A DNA stretch of 64,000 nt from Maridesulfovibrio sp. Its GTDB lineage: Bacteria; Desulfobacterota; Desulfovibrionia; Desulfovibrionales; Desulfovibrionaceae. The stretch lies in assembly GCF_963666665.1 (NCBI RefSeq), contig NZ_OY762999.1:109501-173500 (forward strand). The letters are read 5' to 3'. Below the pieces are notes generated by a model. It was not told the origin of the DNA. It worked only from the letters and a program-made list of their open reading frames with translations, and searched no databases. A program made the translations under genes and the position numbers. Of this stretch, positions 54,029-63,349 are shown in pieces (position 1 is the stretch's first letter; every line of letters starts with the position of its first letter).

Positions 54029-54502
54029 ATGGTAACCTTTTTCAGTGCTAATGAAGTGGCAGAACTTGCAATGCGTATTGAGCAGAAAGGACAGGCTTTC
54101 TACCTGTTGGCTGCAGATGAGGCAAAAGATCCCGGTGCAAAGGAATTCTTTGAGTTTTTTGCAGAGGAAGAATCCCGTCATGAACTGTTTTTCCGCGATA
54201 TGCGTGATCGTATCGGTTCCATCGAGATTCCCCCGGGAAGCGATTATGAAGAATATACCCAGTATGTGATGGCCCTTGTTGATTCCCACGATGTTTTCAA
54301 TTTTGATTACACCGAGGCTTTCAAGGATGAGGCTTTTAATTTTGAGCAGGCTGTGCGTGCAGCCATGCGTTTCGAAAAGGATACCATTCTTCTTTTCACT
54401 GAGTTGAAAAGGATGGTTCCTGATACAGAACGTAAGTTCGTTGAAGAATGTATTGACGAAGAACGCAAGCACCTGCGCATGCTGGCCGAAAAGCTGAGCT
54501 AG
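54029..54502 (+). CDS. Rubrerythrin-like diiron protein
   Basis: The 157-residue protein has the ferritin-like diiron pattern: EQKGQAFY, EEESRHE, then FEKDTILLF and DEERKHL, giving the Glu and Glu-x-x-His ligands of both halves. The C-terminal rubredoxin domain of classical rubrerythrin is absent. Such proteins detoxify peroxide in anaerobes or bind iron. GAGGTG precedes the ATG. It is a single-gene unit closed by a hairpin. Confidence 0.88.
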   Translation: MVTFFSANEVAELAMRIEQKGQAFYLLAADEAKDPGAKEFFEFFAEEESRHELFFRDMRDRIGSIEIPPGSDYEEYTQYVMALVDSHDVFNFDYTEAFKDEAFNFEQAVRAAMRFEKDTILLFTELKRMVPDTERKFVEECIDEERKHLRMLAEKLS

Positions 54503-54522
54503 TTTTACACTGCAAAGTATTA

Positions 54523-54557
54523 AAAAGCCCCTTCTGGAGATTTCCAGAGGGGGCTTT
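54523..54557 (+). terminator. Bidirectional terminator between the ferritin-like gene and flgE
   Basis: AAAGCCCC...GGGGCTTT with an inner TCTGGA/TCCAGA helix; T-rich on both strands. Confidence 0.9.
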
Positions 54558-54582
54558 GCTTTTGTTAATTTAAAATTATGGA

Positions 54583-56169
54583 TTACTTCTTAATTCCAAG
54601 TGCGGTGTTGATCATTGAATCCGTGGTGGTGATTCCCTTGGAGTTGGCCTGAAAACCGCGTTGGGTCAGGATCATGTAGGCAAATTCTTCCGCCAGATCC
54701 ACGTTTGAGGTTTCAAGGCTGTTGCTGACCACAGAGCCGAGTCCTTCCTTGCGGGCCACACCTTCGACTGCATCCCCTGAGTCCGTAGTGGAACTGAAGT
54801 AGTTTGAACCTTCACGGCGCAGTCCGAATTCGTTTTTAAAATTGTAAAGGTTTACCTGATAGAGATCGGTGCTCATACCATTGGAGAACAGGGCAGACAT
54901 GATCCCCTCGGAATTGAAGGAGACGTTCTGGAGATAGCCCTCCCCGAATCCATCCTGCGACTGGCTGATGGTTGATGACGACCCGTAGTAATCTGTAGTG
55001 GCAAGAGCGTTAAGCTTACCATCAACCATTCCAGGAAGTGATGATGCATTGCTGCCTATGTCTGCAGCTGTTACCCCGGTTGTATTCCAAGAGTCAGTGC
55101 CGGAGGTGATACCCATATCAAGGGATATGGTTTGTGCTGTTGCGGTTCCGCTTGCTCCTGAGAGAGTAACGCTGAAAGTCGGCTGCCCGTTGCTGTTCAG
55201 GGCTGCCTGTTCCCAGTTGGCGAGATCCTTACCGTCTGCCGATCCGGCTGCAAGGGTGAAGGCGCTCTGGTTAAGCAGGGCTCCATCGCCGGAGAAAGTA
55301 AGTGTCCCGGCCATGACAAGTCCGGCACCGGAAGTACCGGTCAAAGCACTGGCATCCTCTCCGGGGGGAACGGTTACGATATATTCCCAGTGTCGTTTGT
55401 CGGAACTGTCGCCGTCATTTAAAACCTTGTCGAAATATACGATAAGATCGTGCTTGTTTCCGTTGTCATCGTAAATCTGGATGGAGCTGTTGTATTCATA
55501 CTTGTCAGCAGTCAGTGGGGTGCTGCTGGTTCCATCCCACTCCTGAAGCAGGGAAAAGAAGGGGGAGGTTTCGCTGCTGCTGTTGTCTACTGCACCGGAA
55601 TCAAGGTTGGTACGCATAGTTACAGAATCAGTCCCTTTCGGGTCTGATTTTACAACCATGATTTTGTTGCCGTATGTGTCTGTTTCTTCTTTCATGGGCA
55701 GTACAATATTTTGCGAGGTGGTACCGATATTACCATCAGCATCAATCTTGTAGCCCTGAAGGATGTTCTGGTGAGAGTCCACGAGCTGTCCGTTCTTATC
55801 AAAATGGAAGTTACCCGCACGGGTGTAATAGCTGCTACTTGAGACCGGGTCGGCAACACGGAAGAAGCCCTGACCGCCGATGGCAATATCAGTGCTGGAA
55901 CTAGTTGTCTCGAATGAGCCTTCCTTAAAATTTATTCTGGTGGTCGCAACCCGTGTTCCCAGCCCGATCTGCCCGGGGCTGTTGGCTCCTCCGGAAACTA
56001 TCCCGGAATTAGCCTTGCCCGAACTCTGGCTGGCGAGTGTTTCAAGAAATGTGTCGCCGCTTTTGTAGGCAGTGGTATTGACGTTGGCAAGGTTGGCACC
56101 GATCTGCTGCATTAGCACTCCGTGTGACTTCACGCCCGTCGCGGCTGTATACATTGAGCTGAAACCCAT
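54583..56169 (-). CDS. flgE: Flagellar hook protein FlgE
   Basis: The 528-residue protein has the rod/hook N-terminus (MGFSSMYTAATGVKSHGVLMQQIGANLANVNTTAYKS), the GGQGFFRVADP segment, TRAGNFHFDKNGQLVDSHQNILQGY, and the C-terminal SNVDLAEEFAYMILTQRGFQANSKGITT coiled-coil. The middle part is long and Ser/Thr/Gly-rich, as expected for the surface domains. AAGGAG precedes the ATG. No other flagellar structural gene is in the window. Confidence 0.95.
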   Translation of the reverse strand: MGFSSMYTAATGVKSHGVLMQQIGANLANVNTTAYKSGDTFLETLASQSSGKANSGIVSGGANSPGQIGLGTRVATTRINFKEGSFETTSSSTDIAIGGQGFFRVADPVSSSSYYTRAGNFHFDKNGQLVDSHQNILQGYKIDADGNIGTTSQNIVLPMKEETDTYGNKIMVVKSDPKGTDSVTMRTNLDSGAVDNSSSETSPFFSLLQEWDGTSSTPLTADKYEYNSSIQIYDDNGNKHDLIVYFDKVLNDGDSSDKRHWEYIVTVPPGEDASALTGTSGAGLVMAGTLTFSGDGALLNQSAFTLAAGSADGKDLANWEQAALNSNGQPTFSVTLSGASGTATAQTISLDMGITSGTDSWNTTGVTAADIGSNASSLPGMVDGKLNALATTDYYGSSSTISQSQDGFGEGYLQNVSFNSEGIMSALFSNGMSTDLYQVNLYNFKNEFGLRREGSNYFSSTTDSGDAVEGVARKEGLGSVVSNSLETSNVDLAEEFAYMILTQRGFQANSKGITTTDSMINTALGIKK

Positions 56170-56407
56170 GATTGAACTCCTTGATAGGTGTCGGCACTAA
56201 AACTGTGACTCCGCCTGCACCTGTTAAACCTGTAGCCCGGAATAAAAATCCGGTCACCAGTACTTAAGCAAGGGGCGTGCCTAAAGTTTGTGTTAAGCAA
56301 TATCAAGGGTTTGTTAGTTGTATTTGGAGAAAAGCCGGAAAAAAAGTCCTTCTTAATATAGAATTAAGAAGGACTATGCTGGGCACTTGTGCGTGGAAAA
56401 TTATAGA

Positions 56408-57154
56408 TCAGACAGCAACTTTTTTTGTTAAATATTTTTTTAGCTTCATAGCCGGAATAGATTCTGGATTGATTCCGAGGCATTTTTCAGCATTTTTCAG
56501 GGCCCCTTTCCGATCACCTTTTTCATAAAGGCAGCGCGCTATATTGAAGTAGATGTTTTCGTCGTCATCGGTCAGTCCCACTGCTCTGGAATAAAAATTA
56601 ACTGCCTCGTCAAACATTTTGTTTTTGCGCAGGGAGATGCCGAAATCATTAAAGAGGTGTTTGTGTTCCCGTTCAAAGGCTGCATTCAGTCCTATTAATC
56701 TGCTGAATACATCTGCGGCTTTATCTGCTTCATTACGGTCAAGGTAGCAGAGGCCGATGCCGAAGTTGGCCCTGATATTATCTTCATCAATGCTGAGGGC
56801 CTTGCCGTATTCCATTTCGGCAGTAAATGTATTGCCCTGCTGGCGTTGGCGGTCAGCCTTGGCAAGAGCTTTATTCAGTTTCTGGATGGCCGGAAATACT
56901 TTGGACGTATAAAGCTCAACTTCCGGAGTGAATGATTCCAGCAGTTCTTCCTTGCTGATAATCTGTTCTTCACCGGTGGGAACGTCATTTTCATTGAGTA
57001 CCCGCAAGCCCACTTCTCCGTTATCTTTCTCCTCCGCATAATACAGAAAAGACTGGATGACCTTCCTTTTAGTCGTTCCGGTCCCGATTTCCTGTATCAG
57101 TTTTGTGGAAAAGGTGCCCTTTATTTTGGGCATGGGAGTTGTGCTTTCAGCCAT
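56408..57154 (-). CDS. TPR protein with conserved N-terminal domain (paralogue C)
   Basis: The 248-residue protein is a more distant sister of the two at 12126-13814. It shares the N-terminal GTGTTKRK, LNENDVPTG and TPEVELYTSKVFPAIQKL elements, then TPR repeats (AEMEYGKALSIDEDNIRANFGIGLCY, FDEAVNFYSRAVGL) and the terminal KKYLTKK. There is no signal peptide. It lies between hslVU and flgE on the minus strand as a probable single gene. Function unknown. Confidence 0.8.
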   Translation of the reverse strand: MAESTTPMPKIKGTFSTKLIQEIGTGTTKRKVIQSFLYYAEEKDNGEVGLRVLNENDVPTGEEQIISKEELLESFTPEVELYTSKVFPAIQKLNKALAKADRQRQQGNTFTAEMEYGKALSIDEDNIRANFGIGLCYLDRNEADKAADVFSRLIGLNAAFEREHKHLFNDFGISLRKNKMFDEAVNFYSRAVGLTDDDENIYFNIARCLYEKGDRKGALKNAEKCLGINPESIPAMKLKKYLTKKVAV

Positions 57155-57268
57155 AGCGCCTGTTTTGTCTCTTAACTTTTAAAATATATAATTAAAATTA
57201 TGTCAGCCAGATGTCCCTTGTGCGTATAGCACAGAACCGAATGGGCCTCAATTTTTAAAACTAGTAAA

Positions 57269-57300
57269 AAAGCGGGACAGCATTACAACTGTCCCGCTTT
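57269..57300 (-). terminator. Rho-independent terminator of hslVU
   Basis: AAAGCGGGACAG (57269-57280) pairs with CTGTCCCGCTTT (57289-57300); on the minus strand the second arm continues into a T-run. Confidence 0.92.
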
Positions 57301-57330
57301 ACTGTTAATTTAATACAAATATAAAGTCTG

Positions 57331-58707
57331 CTACAGAATGTAACGTGAAAGATCCCTGTCCTCTGTTACATCTTGCAGTTGTTTCTGTACGTATTCCTTA
57401 TCAATAACAATTGAATCGCCGGAACGGTCTGGCGCTTCAAAGGAAAGGTCGGAGAGAATCTTTTCCATGATGGTGTAGAGTCTGCGTGCTCCGATGTTCT
57501 CGGTTTCCTCATTGAATTTTTGAGCGTTGAGGGCCACTTCTTCAAGTGCTTCGCGGCTGAAATCAATGGTCATGTTTTCGGTCTCCAGCAGAGCCTTGTA
57601 CTGAACGGTCAAGGCGTTCTGCGGTTCGGTGAGGATGCGGTAGAAGTCATCCTTATCGAGGGAGGTCAGTTCCACACGCAGGGGGAAACGTCCCTGAAGT
57701 TCGGGGATCAGATCAGAGGGCTTGGCGTAGCTGAATGCGCCTGCAGATATGAACAGGATATGGTCTGTCTTGACCATGCCGTACTTGGTATTGACTACGC
57801 AGCCTTCAACCACAGGCAGCAGGTCGCGCTGTACACCTTCGCGGGAAACGTTTGCAGAACCGCCGCCTTCCTGATTGCCTGCAATCTTGTCGATTTCATC
57901 AAGGAAGAGGATTCCGCCCTGTTCAACTCGTTCACGGGCCAGCTCTGCCACGTTGTCCATGTCGATAAGCTTGTCGGATTCCTGCTGGATGAGGATCTCA
58001 TAAGCTTCGCGGATTTTGACCTTACGCATTTTCTTTTTGTTGGGGAACATCTTGCCGATCATGTCGCTGACCTGCATGCCCATGTCTTCCATACCGGGCA
58101 CGGACATGATTTCCACTCCGCCGCCCTGTACGGAAACTTCAATTTCTACTTCGCGGTCATCAAGTTTGCCTTCACGCCACATTTTGCGGAATTTCTCGCG
58201 GGTGGAAGACTGGTCCGCTGCGGGCTGTTCAATCTGCGGTTCTTCAGCTGCAGCGGGATTGAAGAATCCCATGCCGGGCTGCTTGGGCTTGGATGAGGGC
58301 AGAAGGATGTCGAGAAGTGCGTCTTCGGCGTGTTTTTCAGCCTTTACTTTGACCTTTTCCATTTCTTCCTTGCGCACAAGGTTGATGCCGATTTCCATGA
58401 GGTCGCGGACCATGGATTCAACATCGCGGCCCACGTAACCAACTTCGGTGAACTTGGTGGCTTCGACCTTGAAGAACGGGCATCCGGCAAGTTTAGCCAG
58501 ACGGCGGGCGATTTCGGTTTTACCGACTCCGGTAGGCCCCATCATGATGATGTTCTTGGGTGCGATTTCGTCACGCAGTTCCGGCGGAAGCTGCTGACGG
58601 CGCCAGCGGTTACGCATGGCAATGGCGACCATCCGTTTGGCATCGGACTGGCCGATAATGAATTTATCCAGTTCAGAAACGATTTCTCTAGGTGTAAGAT
58701 TGCTCAT
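57331..58707 (-). CDS. hslU: ATP-dependent protease ATPase subunit HslU
   Basis: HslU unfolds substrates and feeds them to HslV. The 458-residue protein has the N-domain LTPREIVSELDKFIIGQ, Walker A GPTGVGKT, VGYVGRDVESMVRDL, an I-domain rich in charged residues, Walker B ILFLDEIDKIAG, and the C-terminal DLSRYIL that inserts into HslV. ATG 58707 is preferred; an in-frame TTG at 58716 has no SD. It follows hslV by 21 bases. Confidence 0.96.
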   Translation of the reverse strand: MSNLTPREIVSELDKFIIGQSDAKRMVAIAMRNRWRRQQLPPELRDEIAPKNIIMMGPTGVGKTEIARRLAKLAGCPFFKVEATKFTEVGYVGRDVESMVRDLMEIGINLVRKEEMEKVKVKAEKHAEDALLDILLPSSKPKQPGMGFFNPAAAEEPQIEQPAADQSSTREKFRKMWREGKLDDREVEIEVSVQGGGVEIMSVPGMEDMGMQVSDMIGKMFPNKKKMRKVKIREAYEILIQQESDKLIDMDNVAELARERVEQGGILFLDEIDKIAGNQEGGGSANVSREGVQRDLLPVVEGCVVNTKYGMVKTDHILFISAGAFSYAKPSDLIPELQGRFPLRVELTSLDKDDFYRILTEPQNALTVQYKALLETENMTIDFSREALEEVALNAQKFNEETENIGARRLYTIMEKILSDLSFEAPDRSGDSIVIDKEYVQKQLQDVTEDRDLSRYIL

Positions 58708-58728
58708 TTTTTTCAAGCTCGCGAAATT

Positions 58729-59268
58729 TTATTTTTCAAGGGTTTTGAGAACAAAGTGGTCGTTGGTGTATACGCAGATTTCACTGGCGATTTCCATGGA
58801 TTTTTGCGCGATGTCCGCAGCGGGCATATCTGTGTTGCGCATGAGCGCACGGGCTGCGGAAAGGGCGTAGGAACCGCCGGAACCGATGGCGGCAACACCG
58901 TCGTCAGGTTCGATAACATCACCGTTACCGCTGATGATGAGGATATGCTCGGCATCAGCAACCATGATCATTGCTTCCAGCTTGCGCAGGAATTTATCAG
59001 TGCGCCAGTCGGTAGCCATCTCAACAGCGGAGCGCACAAGGTTGCCGGAGTAGGTTTTGAGTTTCTTTTCAAAGCGTTCAAAAAGGGTGAATGCATCAGC
59101 GGTCGCCCCGGCGAATCCGGCGATAACCTGATCATTGTAAAGGGTACGGACTTTAACTGCGGAATGTTTCATAACCACAGCCTGTCCCATAGTGACCTGA
59201 CCGTCACCGATCATGGCAGTGCCTTTATCGTCCTTAACGGCCAGAATGGTTGTTCCTCTCATTTCCAT
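58729..59268 (-). CDS. hslV: ATP-dependent protease proteolytic subunit HslV
   Basis: The 179-residue threonine protease follows the family pattern: GTTILAV at the N-terminus (the nucleophilic Thr after a short leader), MIGDGQVTMG, VIAGFAGATADAFTLFERFEKKL and AIGSGGSYALSAARAL. ATG 59268 is chosen because AGGAG lies 6 bases upstream; a longer ORF adds six residues before it. It is the first gene of hslVU. Confidence 0.96.
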   Translation of the reverse strand: MEMRGTTILAVKDDKGTAMIGDGQVTMGQAVVMKHSAVKVRTLYNDQVIAGFAGATADAFTLFERFEKKLKTYSGNLVRSAVEMATDWRTDKFLRKLEAMIMVADAEHILIISGNGDVIEPDDGVAAIGSGGSYALSAARALMRNTDMPAADIAQKSMEIASEICVYTNDHFVLKTLEK

Positions 59269-59520
59269 GTTCATCTCCTGATTCATCTATTTCAATATGA
59301 CGGATTGAGTTCTATTTGTTTATGAATTCAATAATTACGCCGAGGGATATTTATTAATAGCGGCGTGAAATTTTTGGTTACCAGAACATAATACCTGTGG
59401 GGGGGATGGCAAGGGGGGATAAAAAATCTTCCCCACCCCAACCTAAAGAAATATAAATTTATGCCGAAAATAACATCGACACACAATTAACCTCTAAAAT
59501 TCATATATTCGAGGTCAGCC

Positions 59521-60306
59521 ATGAGAATCGATGAATCTTCGGGCTTTAAATTCAATATTTTCGATATGAAGAAATCCGCTGAGGAAGAGGTAAACTCAAC
59601 CCATCAGCCGACGGTTGAAAAAGAACCGCAGGGGCATACTTTTTCCCAGCGCAATATGATGTCGGATAGTTTCGTCAAGCAGAATCGTGAGGAGTCACGG
59701 TACATCAACGGACTGATGACTTCCTATGCTGTTGCGGATCAATTCCGTACTCAGATGCAGACTGTTACGAATATTTTTAATGATGATGCTAGTGTGCTTT
59801 CTGCTGATATGCCCATGAATTATCAATTAATGAAACTTACCCCCATGGAGGCCGAACATTTAGCCGAAGAGCAGGCAGATGATTATACTAAGGAAAAACT
59901 TGAAGAGAAGATAGAAGCCGAGCGTAAGGAAGAAGAACAGGAACAGGAAGAAAAGGCCGAAGCAAAGATCGAAGAAAAGCTTATGCCCGAGGAAGCAAAG
60001 AAGGTTCTGGATGCTGACCCTGATCCCGAGGAGCTTGCTGAGGAAATCGCGGAGATGGTCGAAGATGTAACTGAAGCCAAGGGCGACAAAATATTAAAAG
60101 GCAATGAGCAGGATGAACCTCAGACCGTTGCCGGGAATGTTCAGGCTGCTGAGCAGGTAAGTACTGTCGCGACTGCCAGTTCTGTTGCACCGGAGGGTGA
60201 TAAGAAAGTCGATCTGACCGGAGAATCTACACAGACCGTTGAAGGAGGCAGTGCTTCTGTCGGTACGGTACCTCCTCCGGGAACTTATGTTGATGAAGTT
60301 GTTTAG
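59521..60306 (+). CDS. Acidic coiled-coil protein of unknown function
   Basis: The 261-residue soluble protein has a central Glu/Lys/Ala-rich helix (about 110-190) likely to form a coiled coil and a disordered Gly/Ser/Thr-rich tail. The N-terminal 100 residues contain NREESRYINGLMTSYAVADQFRTQM, a helical segment. No known family is recognised and no export signal is present. GAGG lies 6 bases before the ATG. It is divergent from hslVU across about 250 bases and ends with a terminator. Confidence 0.78.
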   Translation: MRIDESSGFKFNIFDMKKSAEEEVNSTHQPTVEKEPQGHTFSQRNMMSDSFVKQNREESRYINGLMTSYAVADQFRTQMQTVTNIFNDDASVLSADMPMNYQLMKLTPMEAEHLAEEQADDYTKEKLEEKIEAERKEEEQEQEEKAEAKIEEKLMPEEAKKVLDADPDPEELAEEIAEMVEDVTEAKGDKILKGNEQDEPQTVAGNVQAAEQVSTVATASSVAPEGDKKVDLTGESTQTVEGGSASVGTVPPPGTYVDEVV

Positions 60307-60330
60307 GGTTTGAATCAGTCTGAAAAATTT

Positions 60331-60366
60331 AAAGCTCCCTCCTGCAAGCGCAAGAGGGAGCTTTTT
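60331..60366 (+). terminator. Rho-independent terminator after the coiled-coil gene
   Basis: AAAGCTCCCTC pairs with GAGGGAGCTTT across a 12-base loop, followed by T. Confidence 0.88.
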
Positions 60367-60392
60367 CAATCTATGACAATTAATTGCTTGAA

Positions 60393-60463
60393 ACGGCGAA
60401 GCCTAATGAAAGGTTTTGGGATTCTTAAACCATTTTTCAAAAGGGTTTAAGCCGCCGGAGGCA
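60393..60463 (+). repeat. Dispersed palindromic intergenic repeat, copy 4
   Basis: It has the ends CGGCGAAGCCTAATGAAAGG and GCCGCCGGAGGCA and the CTTAAACC...GGGTTTAAG central hairpin with a shortened loop. It lies between the convergent coiled-coil and CLC genes, beyond the terminator. Confidence 0.82.
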
Positions 60464-60482
60464 AACTTCATTTCGAATTAAA

Positions 60483-62300
60483 TTACTCTGCAGCTTCCCT
60501 CAACTCCTTAACAGATAAGGCATAAGCTCGGAACACGTTCTCCCTGTTCAGGATACCGATGATCCTGTTGGGATCATCCTCACTTACAACCGGAATCTGC
60601 CCGTAGTCGGTATCTACGAACTTGAGCAGGGCTGTGTAAAGGTCATCCTCTGCCTTGAGGGTCGCCGGTTTGGTGGCGAGGTCCTTGGCTAGGATGAGGT
60701 CAAAGAGGTCCGGGTTGAAGAGATGGTTACGGACATTCTGAATGGTTAGGATTCCGGTGATTACCCCATCTTCGCTTTTGACCGGGAAGTAAAGCTCGTT
60801 GGTGTTGGCGATGATATCGGTCAGCGCCTTGAGCGTGGTTCCTTCTTCAAGGGTGGTTACACGGCCCGGTTTGTAGTGGGTCTCTACGTGCAGCCCTTCA
60901 AGGATGTTGATGGTCTTGTCCTCGATATGGGCAGGGGAATCGAATTTACTTTCCACCTGATGCTCGTAGAGGGAGAAGCTTCGTCCCAGCACAATACACA
61001 GAGCGGAGGCGAGCATGAGCGGGGCCAGCAGGCCGTAACCCTGTGTGAGTTCGCAGACCATGATCAGCGGGCCGATGGGGGCTTTTGCCACCCCGGCAAA
61101 GAATGCGGCCATGCCGACCAGTACATATCCGCCGGGCTGGGTGACGATGTCCGGATAGTATTTTCCGGCAAGCTGGCCGACGATACCGCCGGACATACCG
61201 CCCACGAAAAGTGCGGGGGCGAACATACCGCCGGACATACCGGAACCGATGGTCATGGAGGTCGCGATGGTCTTGCCGATTACAATGGCGATCATCATCA
61301 TGAGCGGGATTTCACCCATGATTGCCATTTCCAGCCAGCCATAACCGCCGGTGAGGACCTGCGGGAAGAACATACCCATGATACCCATGAGCAGTCCGCC
61401 GAGAGCGGTGGCCCACATGAGGCCGACCCGGTCCCTTATCTGGTTGAATACGGAATATTTGATGAAGCGGAAAGTGCGGATATACATCCAGCCTGCCAAA
61501 GTGCAGGCAAAGGCCAGAGCCACGTAGAAGATCAGTTCCCGCGGATCGTGGAAGACAAAACGCGGAATTCCGAAGATAGGCTCAGTGCCGTAGAAAAGTG
61601 TGAACAGGGAATAGGACACTACGGAGGATATGACCGAAGGCAGGATTGCTTCGGATTCAAAGTCCTCGCGGTAGATGACCTCAATAGCTGTGAGTGCTCC
61701 CCCCAGCGGGGCGCGGAAGATCGCACCGAGACCGCCGGCTGCACCTGCGAGGAGCAGGATTCGGCGTTCCTTGGTGGAGAGTTTAAGCTTCTGGGCCAGC
61801 CATGAGCCTACACCTGCACCCATCTGGGTGATGGGACCTTCACGGCCCGCACTACCACCGCAGGAGATGGTGAAAACTGAGGTAAGCCCCTTGATAATGG
61901 GCACGATGGGGCGCATGAGACCGCTGCCCTGATGGAAACATTTAATGGTGGCGTCGGTGCCGTCTGTTCCGCCGGATGTTGTTTCCGGGATATATCTGTT
62001 TACCAGCCATCCGGTAACCAGACCTACGATGGTCAGGCAGATGGGGATGGTCCAAGTGCGCAGGTGCTCACCGGCATGCCCATGGAAAAGTTCTTCGCCC
62101 TCAGGCGCAGGCAGGGACAGCCCGGCCAACTGGCTCATGAAAATGTGTTTGCCCAGCTCCACAGCGCCGAAAAAAAGAACGGCTACGATACCGGAAAGAA
62201 TACCGACTACAATGCCGAGTACCAGCCAGCGGAAATGACTGACTTTACGGTAGGAGCGTACGAGATCCTTCCATGTATGCAGATTAAGAAAAGGACTCAT
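60483..62300 (-). CDS. CLC-family chloride channel/transporter with CBS pair
   Basis: The 605-residue membrane protein has the CLC fold: the gating glutamate in GGSAGREGPITQMGAG, the GSGMSGGMFAPALFVGGMSGG segment and a Tyr-containing MVCELTQGYGLLAPL near the ion site. The first signature is divergent (SGGTDGTDATIK in place of GSGIP). Two CBS domains occupy the last 140 residues and may bind nucleotides. It could be a channel or an H+/Cl- exchanger; the internal proton glutamate cannot be assigned by eye. Its ATG overlaps the ribF stop by one base. Confidence 0.92.
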   Translation of the reverse strand: MSPFLNLHTWKDLVRSYRKVSHFRWLVLGIVVGILSGIVAVLFFGAVELGKHIFMSQLAGLSLPAPEGEELFHGHAGEHLRTWTIPICLTIVGLVTGWLVNRYIPETTSGGTDGTDATIKCFHQGSGLMRPIVPIIKGLTSVFTISCGGSAGREGPITQMGAGVGSWLAQKLKLSTKERRILLLAGAAGGLGAIFRAPLGGALTAIEVIYREDFESEAILPSVISSVVSYSLFTLFYGTEPIFGIPRFVFHDPRELIFYVALAFACTLAGWMYIRTFRFIKYSVFNQIRDRVGLMWATALGGLLMGIMGMFFPQVLTGGYGWLEMAIMGEIPLMMMIAIVIGKTIATSMTIGSGMSGGMFAPALFVGGMSGGIVGQLAGKYYPDIVTQPGGYVLVGMAAFFAGVAKAPIGPLIMVCELTQGYGLLAPLMLASALCIVLGRSFSLYEHQVESKFDSPAHIEDKTINILEGLHVETHYKPGRVTTLEEGTTLKALTDIIANTNELYFPVKSEDGVITGILTIQNVRNHLFNPDLFDLILAKDLATKPATLKAEDDLYTALLKFVDTDYGQIPVVSEDDPNRIIGILNRENVFRAYALSVKELREAAE

Positions 62301-63283
62301 TATTCTGCTCCTGATTCTGATTCGCTCAGATGCAGTCCGGGACGGACCTGTGATTCAGGGTATGAAAGAATTTCTCTGGCAAGGCCGATATCAATACTGA
62401 TGCGTTCCTTGAGTTCATCCAGCCCGTTGAATTTTTTTTCGGAACGAATGCGCTGAATGAAGTGCACACGGATGTCCTTGCCGTAAATATCGCTGGAAAA
62501 ATCTAGAATATGTGCTTCCACGGAAAGTGCTTCATTGCCGAAAGTTGGGTTCTTGCCGATGTTGGCAACACCGGGCAGAACTTTGCCTTCGACTTCCACG
62601 CGGATGGCATAGACCCCTTTCTTGGGGAAGAGTTCATCTTCGAGCTTGATATTGGCGGTGGGGAAACCGAGCAGCCTGCCACCCCTGTTCATACCGTGTA
62701 CAACTTCTCCGCGAACCTGATAGAAACGGCCCAGCAGCGGACGAACGTCCCAGACATTACCTTCGCTGACCATGTCCCGGATACGGGAGGAGCTGACAAC
62801 GGCATCGTTGATGATTACCGGGTCAAGACGCTCAACCTTGTAATCATGCTTCTTGCCCAGATTTACGATGGTTTCGTAGTTGCCGCTGCGCCCTTTACCC
62901 AGTGCATAGTCATAACCAACGACCATTTCTTTCATCCCTAGCGGGTCTATGAGGTATTGCTGTATGAATTCTTCGGGAGAAAGGGCTGCCATTTCCTTGG
63001 TGAAATTCAGGGCCAGAATGATGTCCGGCTTGTGCAGGGCGATGAGTTCCAGCTTTTGTGAGGTAAGGGTTATGAAAGGCGGGGTTTTACTATTGACCAG
63101 TACCCGGAGAGGATGGGGGTCAAAGGTTACGACAACGCTGGCAAGGCCGTTGGCTCGTGCTTTTTCGCAGGTGCTGCTGATCAGCTTCTGGTGGCCTTTG
63201 TGAACCCCGTCAAAGTTTCCGATTGTTACACATGCGCCTTGTTCAGGCTTTACTATTTCATCTATTGATTTTGCGATGATCAT
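62300..63283 (-). CDS. ribF: Bifunctional riboflavin kinase / FAD synthetase
   Basis: RibF makes FMN and FAD from riboflavin. The 327-residue protein has the nucleotidyltransferase N-domain (TIGNFDGVHKGHQKLI, TFDPHPLRVL, VGYDYALGKGRSGN, SSSRIRDMV) and the flavokinase C-domain (GRLLGFPTANI, GVYAIRVEVEGK, ANIGKNPTFG). It is upstream of and coupled to the CLC gene (TAATG overlap), an unusual pairing. No FMN riboswitch is visible upstream. Confidence 0.95.
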   Translation of the reverse strand: MIIAKSIDEIVKPEQGACVTIGNFDGVHKGHQKLISSTCEKARANGLASVVVTFDPHPLRVLVNSKTPPFITLTSQKLELIALHKPDIILALNFTKEMAALSPEEFIQQYLIDPLGMKEMVVGYDYALGKGRSGNYETIVNLGKKHDYKVERLDPVIINDAVVSSSRIRDMVSEGNVWDVRPLLGRFYQVRGEVVHGMNRGGRLLGFPTANIKLEDELFPKKGVYAIRVEVEGKVLPGVANIGKNPTFGNEALSVEAHILDFSSDIYGKDIRVHFIQRIRSEKKFNGLDELKERISIDIGLAREILSYPESQVRPGLHLSESESGAE

Positions 63284-63349
63284 ATTCGCTTCACTTTTTA
63301 ATTGGAGATAGAATTTTAGAAACGAAAACTGTTACCTCAAAAGCCCGGA

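Noticed and set aside
56170..56280. Sigma-28 or sigma-54 promoter before flgE
   Set aside because: A GCCGACAC stretch partly resembles the sigma-28 -10 element, but no correctly spaced TAAA box is present, and no TGGC-N8-TTGC match was seen.
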